Shown piece after piece: positions 51,977 through 60,192 of a stretch of 64,000 nt of DNA. Source of the DNA: Thalassospira sp. HJ (GTDB taxonomy: Bacteria > Pseudomonadota > Alphaproteobacteria > Rhodospirillales > Thalassospiraceae); the NCBI RefSeq assembly GCF_000948415.1, contig NZ_JYII01000012.1, forward strand, positions 310,001 through 374,000, in the 5' to 3' direction. The translations under genes were made by a program, and so were the position numbers. Within the stretch, counting starts at the first letter, position 1. Each line of letters begins with the position of its first letter. Below the pieces are notes generated by a model. It was not told where the DNA came from, did not search any database, and saw nothing but the letters and a program-made list of their open reading frames with translations.

Positions 51977-52891
51977 TCAGTCTGGTTGATCGGCGGACTT
52001 CATGTTCTCGGCAAGAAAATCGATAAATGCGCGAATTCGTGTTGCAAGATGTTCGTGCCCTGCCCAAACGGCATGAACGGTTTCCATATCTGTGTTGGTC
52101 CAGTCTGGCAGGATTTCCACAAGTTCACCGCGTTCGATTTCATCGCGAACATGAAAGGCGCCGATACGGGCAATGCCGACACCGGCAATGCATATAGCCT
52201 TCACCAGCGGACCACTATTGCCCAGAAATTCGCCCTTTATGATCTGGTCGAACGAACGCCCCGTTTCGGGGTCGGTAAAGGGCCAGAAATTCCGTCCCTT
52301 GAGGAAATTGAACCGCAAACAATTGTGATCCACCAAATCCATCGGTGTTTGCGGTGTCCCGTGTTCTGCCAGATAGGTTGGCGACGCAACAATCATGCGT
52401 TTCGTCTCAAGAAGCTTGCGCGCCATCAGGCTTGAGTCCGGCAAGCCACCTGATCTGATAGCGACATCTGATCTTTCCTCAAGCAGATCGATGATGCCAT
52501 CCGTCTGCGTCAGGTCGAGCTCGATATCAGGATATTGCTGCATGAATTCCGGCAAAAACGGAACAATGAAAACCTCGGAAAAGGCGATGGAGGCATTGAT
52601 GCTGAGTTTGCCGCGCGGGGTCACTTGTCCGCCGCCGGCAACCAGCCGGTCGGTTTCATCGATTTGATCAAGAATTGTCCGCGCCCGGTGCATGTATAGC
52701 TCGCCTTCCGGGGTGAGTTGCAGTTTGCGCGTGGAACGCACAAGCAGACGCGTTTCCAGGCGGTCTTCAATCCGGGTCACCAGTTTGCTGACGGCGGATG
52801 GTGACATGTGCAAATCACGCCCGGCCATCGAAAAGCTGCCATGCTCGACGACCTTGATGAAGGTTTCCATTTCGCCTGCGCGGTTATCCAA
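51977..52891 (-). CDS. LysR-family regulator
   Basis: The 304-residue product has the LysR helix-turn-helix MAGRDLHMSPSAVSKLVTRIED (about 22-43) and a periplasmic-binding-like effector domain with GKLSINASIAFSEVFIVPFLP and SSLMARKLLETKRMIVASPTY. The N-terminus MDNRAGEMETF matches the usual MxNRAGEM start of the subfamily, so the TTG at 52891 is preferred to ATG 52870. It is divergent from the MFS/AKR pair at 53041-55146, its likely target. Confidence 0.88.
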   Translation of the reverse strand: MDNRAGEMETFIKVVEHGSFSMAGRDLHMSPSAVSKLVTRIEDRLETRLLVRSTRKLQLTPEGELYMHRARTILDQIDETDRLVAGGGQVTPRGKLSINASIAFSEVFIVPFLPEFMQQYPDIELDLTQTDGIIDLLEERSDVAIRSGGLPDSSLMARKLLETKRMIVASPTYLAEHGTPQTPMDLVDHNCLRFNFLKGRNFWPFTDPETGRSFDQIIKGEFLGNSGPLVKAICIAGVGIARIGAFHVRDEIERGELVEILPDWTNTDMETVHAVWAGHEHLATRIRAFIDFLAENMKSADQPD

Positions 52892-53040
52892 TGCTTTGTA
52901 TCCTTTGAATTGAATTCACATATGGTTGTCGCGCAATCCGGATTATCGCGCAAGGCCCAGTTTGGCATAGTCTCGTCAAATTTCGGGGGATGTCCCCGTT
53001 AGCAAACATGATCCGTGTCCGTCGCGGAAGGAGAATTCGA

Positions 53041-54225
53041 ATGCCACTTGCTTTGTTTGCGTTGACGATTGCTGCCTATGCAATCGGTACAACCGAGTTT
53101 GTGATTGTCGGGCTTTTACCGACGGTTGCTACCGATCTTGATATTACCCTGCCGATGGCCGGGTTGATTGTCAGTGTTTATGCGCTTGGTGTGACCTTTG
53201 GGGCACCAATTCTGACGGCACTTACCGGTGGGATGAACCGCAAATCCCTGATGCTTGGTCTGATGGGGATTTTTCTCATTGGTAACGTTGTTGCCGCCAT
53301 CAGCCCGACTTATGAAATGCTTTTGGTTGCGCGTGTGATTGCCGCCTTTGCCCATGGCGTATTCTTTTCTATCGGGGCAACGATTGCGGCGGATCTGGTG
53401 CCGGAAGATCGCCGGGCATCCGCTATTGCCATGATGTTTATGGGGCTGACGGTTGCAATCGTGACCGGTGTGCCGCTTGGTACCTTTATCGGTCAGATGT
53501 TTGGCTGGCGTGCGACCTTCTGGGGTGTTTCCCTTCTGGGGTTGATTTCCTTTGTTGGGATCGCGGCCCTGTTGCCATCGAACCTGAAACGCAGTGAAGC
53601 GACTAGCATCATGGAGCAGGTCCGTGTTCTGGGTAGCTCGCGCTTGTTGATTGTCTATGGCATGACGGCCCTTGGATATGGAGGAACCTTTGTTGCATTT
53701 ACATATCTGTCAGCAATCCTTCAGGAAATCACCGGTTTTGCAGAAGCATCAGTCAGCCTGATCCTGATCTTTTACGGGATTGCAATTGCCATCGGTAATG
53801 TTGTCGGTGGCAAGGTCGCCAACAATAACCCGGTAGCTGCCCTGAGCATTCTATTCATCTTGCAAGCGGCCGTGCTTGTGCTGTTTACCTTCACTGCGAT
53901 TTCACCAATCGCTGCTGTCGTTACACTGGCTGCACTTGGTTTTCTGCAATTTGCCAATGTGCCGGGCTTGCAGCTTTATGTCGTGCAGCTTGCCAAACGG
54001 CACCGTCCGGGGGGCGTGGATGTTGCCTCTGCCCTTAACATCGCGGCCTTTAATCTTGGAATTGCTTTTGGTGCGTGGATTGGCGGCCAAGTGGTTTCTT
54101 CAAGCCTTGGTCTGGGGGCGACCCCTTGGGTTGGTGCGGTTCTGGTGATTGGTGCGCTGGGCCTGACACGATTGAGCGGTGCTCTTGACCGCCGTGATGG
54201 ACACGCTTTGCAACCCGCAGAATGA
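53041..54225 (+). CDS. MFS transporter, AraJ/YdhP-like
   Basis: A 394-residue, 12-helix major facilitator. LFALTIAAYAIGTTEFVIVG then LLPTVATDLDITLPMAGLIV is the signature start of the AraJ/PbuE drug-efflux-like group. GMNRKSLMLGLMGIFLIGNV covers the conserved loop 2-3 region. GGAAGGAG lies before the ATG at 53041; the frame is open upstream to 52990. It lies between the divergent LysR gene and the aldo/keto reductase. The substrate is unknown, perhaps a sugar or small toxic compound. Confidence 0.9.
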   Translation: MPLALFALTIAAYAIGTTEFVIVGLLPTVATDLDITLPMAGLIVSVYALGVTFGAPILTALTGGMNRKSLMLGLMGIFLIGNVVAAISPTYEMLLVARVIAAFAHGVFFSIGATIAADLVPEDRRASAIAMMFMGLTVAIVTGVPLGTFIGQMFGWRATFWGVSLLGLISFVGIAALLPSNLKRSEATSIMEQVRVLGSSRLLIVYGMTALGYGGTFVAFTYLSAILQEITGFAEASVSLILIFYGIAIAIGNVVGGKVANNNPVAALSILFILQAAVLVLFTFTAISPIAAVVTLAALGFLQFANVPGLQLYVVQLAKRHRPGGVDVASALNIAAFNLGIAFGAWIGGQVVSSSLGLGATPWVGAVLVIGALGLTRLSGALDRRDGHALQPAE

Positions 54226-54321
54226 CCAAAATGAATTGAGCCAAAGAAATTCGGTCATCTTTGGAACGAATTTCTTTTTGGCGTGTTTCGCAACTAACCC
54301 CAGTGATCAATAGGTATGAAA

Positions 54322-55146
54322 ATGTTTGATATCAAAACAAATGGTGCAACCATCCCGGCACTTGGCTTCGGGACGTTTCGAATGGCCGAAGATGACGTGA
54401 AACGTATCGTGCCCAAAGCGCTTGAAACCGGTTTTCGCCATATCGATACGGCCCAGATATATGAAAACGAGGCAGCGGTCGGAGAAGCAATCGAGACGTC
54501 CGATGTTCCGCGCAAGGAAATCTTCCTGACCACCAAGGTATGGGTGAAAAACTATCGCCACGATGATTTCATTGCATCGGTCGATGAAAGCCTGAAAAAG
54601 CTGCGCACCGACTATGTTGATCTGCTTTTGTTACATTGGCCAAATGACGATGTGCCGCTGGCAGAACAAATTGGTGCACTCAATGACGTTAAGAATGCCG
54701 GGAAGGTTTGCCATATCGGTGTCAGTAACTTCACCACCGCCCTGATGAACGAAGTCGTCGAACTTTCCGACGCCCCGATTGTTACCAATCAGGTCGAATA
54801 TCACCCGTTTCTTGATCAATCCGTTGTCATGGATGCGGCCAACAAGCTTGGCATGGCGCTAACCGGCTATTACGCAATGGCCGATGGCAAGGTGTTTGAA
54901 AATGAAACGCTCAAGGCGATTGCTTTTGATCAGGGGAAATCTATTGCCCAGATCGTTTTGCGTTGGGTCATTCAGCAGAGTAATGTGATTGCACTTTCCA
55001 AAACTGTTGGTGAAGAACGTGTTCTGGAAAACTTCGATATCTTTGATTTTGAGCTGACCAGCGAACAGATGCAAGTCATCCACGGTCTTGCTGACGAAAA
55101 CGGCCGTATCGTCAACCCGGATGGTCTTGCACCGAAATGGGACTGA
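54322..55146 (+). CDS. Aldo/keto reductase (2,5-diketo-D-gluconate reductase-like)
   Basis: The 274-residue TIM-barrel enzyme has the tetrad Asp in HIDTAQIYENE, Tyr in IYENE, Lys in LTTKVWVKN and His in LLLHWPN. NQVEYHPFLDQ and the NADPH site in ALSKTVGEERVLENFDIFDF are typical of AKR5-type proteins. It reduces carbonyl compounds such as methylglyoxal or diketogluconate. AGG lies seven bases before ATG 54322; ATG 54316 is too near it. A terminator follows. Confidence 0.92.
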   Translation: MFDIKTNGATIPALGFGTFRMAEDDVKRIVPKALETGFRHIDTAQIYENEAAVGEAIETSDVPRKEIFLTTKVWVKNYRHDDFIASVDESLKKLRTDYVDLLLLHWPNDDVPLAEQIGALNDVKNAGKVCHIGVSNFTTALMNEVVELSDAPIVTNQVEYHPFLDQSVVMDAANKLGMALTGYYAMADGKVFENETLKAIAFDQGKSIAQIVLRWVIQQSNVIALSKTVGEERVLENFDIFDFELTSEQMQVIHGLADENGRIVNPDGLAPKWD

Positions 55147-55179
55147 TCACTGCGTGATCGTTAGCTGATGCCAACAAAG

Positions 55180-55208
55180 AAAAAGGGGCTGCAAAAGGCC
55201 CCTTTTTT
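55180..55208. terminator. Terminator between the AKR gene and hemN
   Basis: AAAAAGGGGC and GCCCCTTTTTT form a stem with A and T runs on both sides between the convergent genes. Confidence 0.88.
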
Positions 55209-55209
55209 A

Positions 55210-56574
55210 TCAGACAGCCTGGGAGTGCCGCCCATGGGCGTGGTTGAGATAGGTATCAAATGCTGCGCAGACCGCACGGATCAGCGGACGGCCCAACTCG
55301 CTCAGTTTAATGTAATTTCCCTGAACTTCGACAATGCCATCCTGGGTCATCGCCTTGATGCGCTCGATCTCGGGCGCGAAGCGGTCTGCGGAAATGCCAT
55401 GGCTTGCGCAGACTTCATCAAGATCAACGGCAAGATTGCACATCAGTTCATTGATGATGTCGCGGCGCAATTTGTCCTCATCGGTCAGGGCAATGCCCTT
55501 TTCAATCGCGCATTTGCCGTCTTCAACGGCGCGCTGCCAGCGGGCCAGTGCCGGATCGTTCTGGGCATAGCCCTGCGGCAGGGATGAAATGGCAGACGGG
55601 CCAAAGCCGATCAGGGATTCGGCACGATCAGTGGTGTAGCCCTGGAAGTTCCGGTGCAGCAGGCCATCCGATAGCGCACGTGCCATGCTGTCGGCCTGAT
55701 GGGCAAAGTGATCAAGTCCGATGGCAACAAACCCGTGCTTGGCCAGACGGTTCTGGATTTCCTCATACTGCGCCCAGCGTTCCTCGGTATTTGGCAGGGC
55801 CTCGGTCGGGATGAGCTGCTGATGCTTTTTCATCCATGGCACATGGGCATAGCCAAAGACCGACAGGCGATCCGGGCAAAGCTCCACAGTTTGGTCAACC
55901 GTTTCACGCAGCGACTCAACCGTCTGGAAGGGCAGGCCATACATCAGATCGACATTGATGCCGGCAATCCCGTGCGATCGCAGCTTGGCAATTACGTCAC
56001 GAACCAGCTGCATGCTTTGAACGCGGTTGACCGCTGTCTGGACCTGCTGATTGAAATCCTGAATGCCGATGCTGGCGCGGTTAAAGCCGCATTCGACCAT
56101 GGCTTCCATGAAGTCGTCGGTTGCGGTGCGCGGGTCCATCTCAATGGCGATTTCGGCATCGTCAAGGATCTGCAACCGGGCGCGGATTGCGGCCATGATG
56201 GCGCGCAGATCTTCGGCCTTGAGGATGGTCGGGCTGCCGCCGCCAAAGTGAATGTGTGAAACCGTGAAAGTCTCGTCTTTTGGCAGTTTGCCAAGCGTGC
56301 CTTCGATCTCGGTCAGAAGGGCCGAAACGTAGCCATTCACCGGTTTGTAGTTTTTGGTGATCTTGGTGTTGCAGCCGCAGAACCAGCACATTTCCTCGCA
56401 ATAGGGGACATGCAGATAAAGCGATAGCGGTTGGGCGGGATCAAGATCGCCAAGCCAGCCTTCAAAAACCTCGCCATTGACACCGGCATGGAAATGCGGC
56501 GCGGTCGGATAGCTGGTATAGCGCGGCAGACGCAGGTCGTATTTTTCGTAAAGGGCTAGCTGCATGACGGACAT
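55210..56574 (-). CDS. hemN: Oxygen-independent coproporphyrinogen III oxidase
   Basis: A 454-residue radical-SAM enzyme. The [4Fe-4S] motif is YCEEMCWFCGC (CxxxCxxC) near residue 54, preceded by LRLPRYTSYPTAPHF and followed by HFGGGSPTIL. NRASIGIQDFNQQVQ and INVDLMYGLPFQTVES belong to the HemN core; the C-terminal HemN domain has the expected length. It forms protoporphyrinogen IX without oxygen. An FNR-like box lies 57 bases before the start, fitting low-oxygen induction. Confidence 0.96.
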   Translation of the reverse strand: MSVMQLALYEKYDLRLPRYTSYPTAPHFHAGVNGEVFEGWLGDLDPAQPLSLYLHVPYCEEMCWFCGCNTKITKNYKPVNGYVSALLTEIEGTLGKLPKDETFTVSHIHFGGGSPTILKAEDLRAIMAAIRARLQILDDAEIAIEMDPRTATDDFMEAMVECGFNRASIGIQDFNQQVQTAVNRVQSMQLVRDVIAKLRSHGIAGINVDLMYGLPFQTVESLRETVDQTVELCPDRLSVFGYAHVPWMKKHQQLIPTEALPNTEERWAQYEEIQNRLAKHGFVAIGLDHFAHQADSMARALSDGLLHRNFQGYTTDRAESLIGFGPSAISSLPQGYAQNDPALARWQRAVEDGKCAIEKGIALTDEDKLRRDIINELMCNLAVDLDEVCASHGISADRFAPEIERIKAMTQDGIVEVQGNYIKLSELGRPLIRAVCAAFDTYLNHAHGRHSQAV

Positions 56575-56624
56575 CCCGAAAATTCGTTCTGTCCGTCTTT
56601 TGCATTATTCCAATCTGCTCTGCC

Positions 56625-56638
56625 TTGATATGCCTCAA
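56625..56638. promoter_or_regulatory. FNR/FixK-type box upstream of hemN
   Basis: TTGAT-ATGC-CTCAA matches TTGAT-N4-ATCAA at nine of ten positions. It overlaps the last codons of the DUF3088 gene and is centred about 57 bases before the hemN start. Confidence 0.65.
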
Positions 56639-56991
56639 GGGTGTGGAACGGGGAAACCGTGTCGTTCACTCAAGGCATGCAAAATGCCGTCCTTGTCATC
56701 AATGAAGGCATGGCCATTTGCCGTGCCGGTTTGAAGCGATGATGTGTCGCCCGATTTCAAAATCATCACCGGAAGTGATTGATGGTCTTCGCCCAAAAGC
56801 GCGATGACATCGTTCCTCGGGCGCGACCAATTGATGTGACGGATATCAAGCGCGCCAAGCAAGTTTGGAAATGATCCCAGAACCCCATCAATCAAGGCGC
56901 AATGCCAGCAATAAAAACGCTGGTTTGGCCAAGCGGGATCTTCGAAATCGGGTTTGATCAGAAATATCGTATCGCGTTCGAGAATCGGCAT
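56635..56991 (-). CDS. DUF3088 protein, thioredoxin-like CxxC
   Basis: The 118-residue protein starts MPILERDTIFLIKPDFEDPA and continues WPNQRFYCWHCALIDGVLGS, with the CWHC motif at about 27-30. That and LPVMILKSGD point to a thioredoxin/glutaredoxin-like fold (DUF3088). Function unknown; a thiol-redox role is inferred. The last codons overlap the FNR-like site of hemN. The HIT gene is 60 bases upstream on the same strand. Confidence 0.85.
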   Translation of the reverse strand: MPILERDTIFLIKPDFEDPAWPNQRFYCWHCALIDGVLGSFPNLLGALDIRHINWSRPRNDVIALLGEDHQSLPVMILKSGDTSSLQTGTANGHAFIDDKDGILHALSERHGFPVPHP

Positions 56992-57050
56992 GGGGCTTGG
57001 CCTTTCGTGATGGCGCGGTGTTCGCGCCTTGATGGCGTCGGTGGCGACGA

Positions 57051-57479
57051 TCAGAGATGTTTGAAGGCCGATACCAGATCGGCGCGAAGGGCGGCGAGAC
57101 GCTCACGGCCTTCGTCTTCATCATAGGGTTCGACCTTGCCAATACCCCAAACCGGGCCGGGCCATGCCGCGTCATCCTTGAAGCGGCCGATCACGTGGCA
57201 ATGAAGTTGCGGCACCATATTGCCCAGCATCGCGACATTGGTTTTATGCGCATTGAAACGGCGCTTGATAACCCTGGAAACAGCGGCGGCTTCATTGCCA
57301 AGGGTGATGCGGTCTTCGATGCTCAGATCATCGTAGTCCACAAGGTCTGGGCGCTTGGGCACAAGAATAAGCCAGGGATAGCGCGCATCATTCATCAACA
57401 GAACATGTGAAAGCGGTCCGTCGGTAACCAAGGTGGTATCGGCGGCAAGCTGCGGATGAAGGGTAAATGCGTTGTTCAT
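57051..57479 (-). CDS. HIT-family hydrolase
   Basis: A 142-residue nucleotide hydrolase/transferase. MVPQLHCHVIGRF is the histidine triad (HxHxH-like, QLHCHVI) and MNDARYPWLILVPKRPDL the upstream strand; ALGNEAAAVSRV-type helix is VTLGNEAAAVSRV-like (ITLGNEAAAVSRVIKRRF). Substrate unknown, probably a nucleotide-linked compound. The start is the ATG at 57479; the frame is open nine residues further. Confidence 0.9.
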   Translation of the reverse strand: MNNAFTLHPQLAADTTLVTDGPLSHVLLMNDARYPWLILVPKRPDLVDYDDLSIEDRITLGNEAAAVSRVIKRRFNAHKTNVAMLGNMVPQLHCHVIGRFKDDAAWPGPVWGIGKVEPYDEDEGRERLAALRADLVSAFKHL

Positions 57480-57559
57480 CGATATCCTCGTTCCTTGAAA
57501 AGTCACGGGGACGTTATAGCGACAACGCCCTTGAATGTCTTGAAAACCTTACTCGCGTT

Positions 57560-57586
57560 GGCGGGCAGAAGGGTTTCCTGCCCGCC
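57560..57586. terminator. Hairpin downstream of the azoreductase gene
   Basis: GGCGGGCAG and CTGCCCGCC form a perfect 9-bp stem with a nine-base loop just after the azoreductase stop on the minus strand. Confidence 0.75.
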
Positions 57587-57593
57587 CGGAAAA

Positions 57594-58283
57594 TTACGCG
57601 GCCTTTGATGCGTCATGCTTGGCGATCAATTGATCGACCAGTTCGACGACTTTGTCTTCGGCCTGTTTGATGGATGTCTGGGTGCGGTCATCGGCGAACT
57701 CGTCATATTCAATGGCAGCACCAAATTGATCAGTGATGCCGATATATTGCAGCGGGGTGAAAACGCCGCCTTCGACAAAGTTCAAGTGATCAATTCGGCC
57801 ACCCTTGTCATAACCGTAATCGCCACGTGACGACAAAACGACGATGGATTTGTTATCGGTGATCATTGGCCAATAGGGCACACCGTCGCGTGACCGGTCA
57901 AAGCCGAACGTCCGACCGACACGTACAATGTTATCAACCCATGCCTTCATCTGGGCGGGCATGCCAAAATTATACATCGGCACCCCGGCGACAATGATGT
58001 CAGCCGAAAGAAGCTCATCCACCAACAGATCGCTTTCACGCAGTGCCGCGTGCATCCAGTCTTCACGGTCGTCGGGTGGGGTAAAGGCCGCATGGACCCA
58101 GTCGCCGGTGGTTGGTTTCGGCGGGTTTGCCCCGACGTCGCGATAGATGATCTCGGTATCCGGACGTTTCGCCAGCCAGTTTTGGACGAACTGTGCGGTG
58201 AGGCGGCGCGTGTGTGAGCCATGCTGTTTCTGATCTGATCGGCCTGGGCGGGAACTGCTATCGATATGAAGAATTCTGGTCAT
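57594..58283 (-). CDS. FMN-dependent NADH-azoreductase (AcpD-like)
   Basis: The 229-residue flavodoxin-like protein starts MTRILHIDSSSRPGRSDQKQ with the FMN phosphate loop, and has DIIVAGVPMYNFGMPAQMKA (about 95-114) then WVDNIVRVGRTFGF, all typical of AcpD/AzoR. It reduces azo and quinone compounds using NADH. GGAGAG precedes ATG 58283. The divergent LysR gene starts 124 bases away, a common regulator-azoreductase pairing. Confidence 0.92.
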   Translation of the reverse strand: MTRILHIDSSSRPGRSDQKQHGSHTRRLTAQFVQNWLAKRPDTEIIYRDVGANPPKPTTGDWVHAAFTPPDDREDWMHAALRESDLLVDELLSADIIVAGVPMYNFGMPAQMKAWVDNIVRVGRTFGFDRSRDGVPYWPMITDNKSIVVLSSRGDYGYDKGGRIDHLNFVEGGVFTPLQYIGITDQFGAAIEYDEFADDRTQTSIKQAEDKVVELVDQLIAKHDASKAA

Positions 58284-58406
58284 CATACTCTCCATGGGAT
58301 GAAAATGGTTCATCTGTGTGTGTCTGTGATGACCAAGCATTGACGGAATTTAACGGGCACGGCAAAATCGAATTCCTCAGCCAGCAGATGAGCTCAGTTC
58401 ATTCAT

Positions 58407-59303
58407 ATGTCATTGCCGCCACTTGCGACCTTGCGTGCCTTTGAAGCCGCAGCCCGCCATCAAAGTTTCAAGAATGCTGCATCGGAGCTTGGCGTCACGC
58501 CAACCGCGATCAGCCATCAGGTGCGCCTTCTTGAAGAAACGTTGGCTGTTCAATTGTTTGATCGCAAGCCACGGCAGGTGGTTCTGACCGATGTCGGGCA
58601 GGCGCTATATCCGGTGTTGCGTGATGGCTTCGCATCGTTTGCCAAGGCGATTGATCAGGTGCGCAATCGCCCGGCATCGCGCAGTGTGACGGTGTCGGTT
58701 ATTCCATCCTTTGCCGCAAAATGGCTGTTGCCACGCCTGCCACGGTTTCAGGCGGAATATCCCGATATCAATCTGCGCCTGCATACCTCGCCAGAGGCGG
58801 TTGATCTTGCCGGAGGTGTCGCGGATGCCGCCATTCGTTATGGGGTCGGGCCCTATCCGGGATTGGTAGCAAGTCCATTGTTTCGCGAACATTTCGTCCC
58901 GCTTTGCAGTCCTTCTTTGGGGCTGGAGAAAACAGAGGACCTGCGCAAGACGACCTTGCTGCATTTTGACTGGCTGCGCCCCGATGATGCGACCCCGACA
59001 TGGCAAAGATGGGGGCAGGTGGCGGGATGTTCAGAATACTTGCCGGATGCGGGGATCAGCTTTTCTGATGACAGCCACGCCATTCAGGCGGCCATTGCCG
59101 GGCAGGGTGTTGTTCTCGCCAGTCCAGCGATGGTGCGCGCCGAAATCGATGCCGGGTTGCTGGTGATGCCGTTTGGCCCGGAAATCAAAGGGCATTCTTA
59201 TCACTATGTGCATACCGGCCGGGGTGATAACCGTCGCGAGGTCGAGGCATTCGGGGACTGGATCAAAAACGAAGTGGCATCATCCGGGTCGCTTGCCGAA
59301 TAA
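58407..59303 (+). CDS. LysR-family regulator (GcvA-like)
   Basis: A 298-residue regulator. MSLPPLATLRAFEAAARHQS and AASELGVTPTAISHQVRLLEE are the GcvA-type helix-turn-helix (about 20-45). The effector domain includes SFAAKWLLPRLPRFQAEYPD, then TSPEAVDLAGGVADAAIRYG and HFDWLRPDDATPTWQRWG. It is divergent from the azoreductase and upstream of, but co-directional with, hyi. I expect the azoreductase to be its main target. Confidence 0.9.
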   Translation: MSLPPLATLRAFEAAARHQSFKNAASELGVTPTAISHQVRLLEETLAVQLFDRKPRQVVLTDVGQALYPVLRDGFASFAKAIDQVRNRPASRSVTVSVIPSFAAKWLLPRLPRFQAEYPDINLRLHTSPEAVDLAGGVADAAIRYGVGPYPGLVASPLFREHFVPLCSPSLGLEKTEDLRKTTLLHFDWLRPDDATPTWQRWGQVAGCSEYLPDAGISFSDDSHAIQAAIAGQGVVLASPAMVRAEIDAGLLVMPFGPEIKGHSYHYVHTGRGDNRREVEAFGDWIKNEVASSGSLAE

Positions 59304-59379
59304 TCGCGTGATTGAAGATTGACCTTGCGGGCTGCATCGGAAACCATGTGGCATCTTCAATCATTCTTGTGGATCGATC

Positions 59380-60171
59380 ATGCCCCGCTTTGCCGCCAAC
59401 CTTTCGTTCCTGTTTGCCGAACTGCCGTTTGAAAAACGGTTCGCGGCGGCCGCGGATGCGGGTTTTGTCGGGGTGGAATATATCGGCGCCTATGACATGC
59501 CGCTCTCCACGGTCAAATCGCTGCTTGATGACAATGGGTTGGAACAGGTTTTATTCAATCTGCCTGTCGGTGATTGGGAAGCAGGTGACCGTGGTCTGGC
59601 CTGCCGTCCGGGGCGCGAGGATGCCTTTCGCGACTCTGTCGTACAGGCGCTTGATTATGCGGCGGCCACCGATTGCAAGATGCTCCATTGCATGGCAGGC
59701 CTCATGGGCAAGGGCGAAGATTCCGGTGAACTCGCCCGGCTTTATTGCGACAATCTGCTTTATGCTGCGGACCTTGCCGATCAGGCTGGGGTCGATATCC
59801 TGATCGAGCCGATCAATCCGCTTGATATGCCGGGTTATTTGCTCAATTCCATCGAACAGGCGGCCGTGATCCTTGAACAGCTTGATCACCCGCGCCTGAA
59901 ATTGCAGTTCGATATCTATCATGCCCAGATCGTTGGCGGGAACATTGCCGCACGGCTGGACAAGCATATCGACAGCATCGCCCATGTGCAGGTCGCGGGG
60001 GCTCCGGGCCGTCATGAACCCGACAGTGGGGAGCTCAATTACCCCTTCCTGTTCTATATGCTTGATCGCATCGGCTATGACGGCTGGATCGGCTGCGAAT
60101 ACAAGCCGCACGGTAAGACCGAAGACGGGCTTGGCTGGGTTCGTCCCTGGATGCCAAAGCCCGGCGTCTGA
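59380..60171 (+). CDS. hyi: Hydroxypyruvate isomerase
   Basis: The 263-residue TIM-barrel starts MPRFAANLSFLFAELPFEKR, the characteristic Hyi N-terminus. NLPVGDWEAGDRGLACRPGR and LIEPINPLDMPGYLLN, then LQFDIYHAQIVGGN and QVAGAPGRHEPDSGELNYPF, contain the metal-binding Glu, Asp and His. It interconverts hydroxypyruvate and tartronate semialdehyde in glyoxylate use. gcl and the reductase are absent here; the convergent glycerate kinase is 22 bases away. Confidence 0.95.
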   Translation: MPRFAANLSFLFAELPFEKRFAAAADAGFVGVEYIGAYDMPLSTVKSLLDDNGLEQVLFNLPVGDWEAGDRGLACRPGREDAFRDSVVQALDYAAATDCKMLHCMAGLMGKGEDSGELARLYCDNLLYAADLADQAGVDILIEPINPLDMPGYLLNSIEQAAVILEQLDHPRLKLQFDIYHAQIVGGNIAARLDKHIDSIAHVQVAGAPGRHEPDSGELNYPFLFYMLDRIGYDGWIGCEYKPHGKTEDGLGWVRPWMPKPGV

Positions 60172-60192
60172 TCGGTCTATTTTGGCGAATGC

